A stretch of DNA of 6,245 nucleotides. Origin: UBA2421 sp964641895 (GTDB lineage Bacteria; Planctomycetota; Phycisphaerae; Tepidisphaerales; Tepidisphaeraceae). The stretch lies in NCBI GenBank assembly GCA_964641895.1, contig CAZXLA010000211.1, forward strand, positions 1 through 6,245. The letters are read 5' to 3'. Position numbers and translations under genes: made by a program. The notes beneath the pieces were generated by a model. That model was not told where the DNA came from. It ran no database searches and saw only the letters and a list, made by a program, of their open reading frames with translations. Position 1 is the stretch's first letter, and every line of letters starts with the position of its first letter. Of the stretch, positions 5,374 to 6,245 are shown piece after piece.

Positions 5374-6245
5374 ATGGACCGAATCATCCTCTTGGCGGCG
5401 TTGGTTTTTGCCGGCTGCACGACGACCGCCATGCAAAGCAAATCAAAGACTCCGGTCGACCTGCGGGTGATGAGTTTCAACGTCCGCTACGCCACCGCGC
5501 CCGACGGGCCGAACCACTGGAATCTGCGCCAAGGTGCCGTGCTGGCGGCGATTGAGGCGTTCAACCCCGACATCCTCGCCACGCAGGAAACGCTGGCCGT
5601 GCAGCGCGATTTCATTGCAGAAAAGCTGCCGCACTACGCGGCCGTGGGGGTTGGGCGGGACGATGGAAAAGAACAAGGCGAAATGACCGCCACGTTCTAC
5701 CGCCGCGACCGGTTCGATCTGCTCGCTTCGGGCCATTTCTGGCTGAGCGAAACACCCGAGGTGCCCGGATCAAAAAGCTGGGATACTGCCATCACAAGAA
5801 TGGCCACATGGCTGAAGCTGCGCGACCGCCGCAGCGAATCCGCCGCGCCGCTGCTGGTGATCAACACGCACTTCGATCACATGGGCGAGCAGGCGAGGCT
5901 TGAATCCGCCAAACTCCTGCGTCGTCGGGCTGAAGTGCTGGGCCACGGCTGCTCGATCGTGATCCTGGGCGATTTGAACTGCGACGAAGATTCCGCGCCG
6001 TACACCGAGCTTGCCGCCCGGCGCGTCAACTCGACGACGCTGATCGACGTGTATCGCAAAGTAAACCCGCTACGCCAGAAAAACGAAGCCACATTTCAGG
6101 CCTTCAAGCCCGACGCCATTGCAGGCAACCGAATCGATTTCATCTTCGCCAGCGAAGATCTTGCAACGCTAAGCGCCGCGATTGATCGCGGTCTTTACAG
6201 TGGAAAGCTCCCCAGCGACCATTTCCCGGTGACGGCGGTGGTGGG
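5374..6245 (+). CDS. Endonuclease/exonuclease/phosphatase-family lipoprotein, 3' end beyond the window
   Basis: At least 290 residues, open to the window edge. A short signal peptide (MDRIILLAALVFAGC) has a lipobox ending at Cys15, so the mature protein is probably a lipid-anchored periplasmic or surface enzyme. Residues 29-288 carry the metal-dependent EEP hydrolase motifs in order: MSFNVRY (Asn36), ATQET (Glu72, metal ligand), INTHFDHMG (His166, Asp168), ILGDLN (Asp200, Asn202), NRIDFIF (Asp255) and SDHFPV (Asp282, His283, the catalytic base pair). All expected catalytic residues are present, so it should be active on a phosphodiester or phosphomonoester bond; substrate unknown. Since the SDH motif normally lies near the end, only a few residues should be missing. 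ATG 5374 gives a normal lipoprotein signal. ATG 5350 in the same frame adds eight residues (MHSRYDAG) and cannot be ruled out because neither has a good Shine-Dalgarno. A stop at 5302-5304 bounds the frame upstream. Confidence 0.88.
   Translation, partial: MDRIILLAALVFAGCTTTAMQSKSKTPVDLRVMSFNVRYATAPDGPNHWNLRQGAVLAAIEAFNPDILATQETLAVQRDFIAEKLPHYAAVGVGRDDGKEQGEMTATFYRRDRFDLLASGHFWLSETPEVPGSKSWDTAITRMATWLKLRDRRSESAAPLLVINTHFDHMGEQARLESAKLLRRRAEVLGHGCSIVILGDLNCDEDSAPYTELAARRVNSTTLIDVYRKVNPLRQKNEATFQAFKPDAIAGNRIDFIFASEDLATLSAAIDRGLYSGKLPSDHFPVTAVV

Noticed and set aside
5055..5555. Plus-strand open frame of 166 codons across the gap into the lipoprotein gene
   Set aside because: It is out of frame with the well-supported EEP hydrolase, the product is Arg/Cys-rich without a domain, and it covers the 16-bp inverted repeat.

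Overview
The window looks like a stretch of a Planctomycetota chromosome. A short secreted-type protein begins with the LExRxLLS signature (LEPR-XLL type) seen on many planctomycete surface proteins, and a second gene ends in a PEP-CTERM exosortase sorting signal. An EF-G-2-type GTPase and wide, hairpin-rich intergenic spaces fit this. The class cannot be fixed from the sequence alone; a Phycisphaerae-like member is a guess. No phage, transposase, CRISPR, tRNA or rRNA sequence was seen.

Layout. Bases 75-620 (+) encode a small unrecognised protein with a membrane helix at each end. Bases 727-1197 (+) hold an LEPR-XLL protein with RTX-type GGxGxDxLx repeats, split by one in-frame TAA at 883-885. 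Bases 1198-1486 are non-coding and densely folded: two back-to-back hairpins right after the stop, a three-way-junction element at 1284-1348, and a 14-bp terminator hairpin serving the next gene. Bases 1487-2362 (-) encode a secreted DUF4394 protein with a PEP-CTERM tail. A 480-base gap follows, with a hairpin at 2674-2705 that probably ends the GTPase transcript. Bases 2843-4885 (-) encode a complete 680-residue EF-G-like translation GTPase whose switch-II histidine is serine. A 488-base gap at 4886-5373 holds two long inverted repeats and a short direct repeat. From 5374 (+) to the window edge runs an almost complete endonuclease/exonuclease/phosphatase-family lipoprotein.

The genes do not form an evident operon or pathway. 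The first two are co-directional, the DUF4394 and GTPase genes run on the other strand as separate units with their own hairpins, and the lipoprotein diverges from the GTPase. Three of the five (LEPR-XLL/RTX, DUF4394/PEP-CTERM, lipoprotein) are exported or surface proteins. I found no convincing new multi-gene system. The most unusual material is structural: the folded intergenic elements and the interrupted RTX gene.
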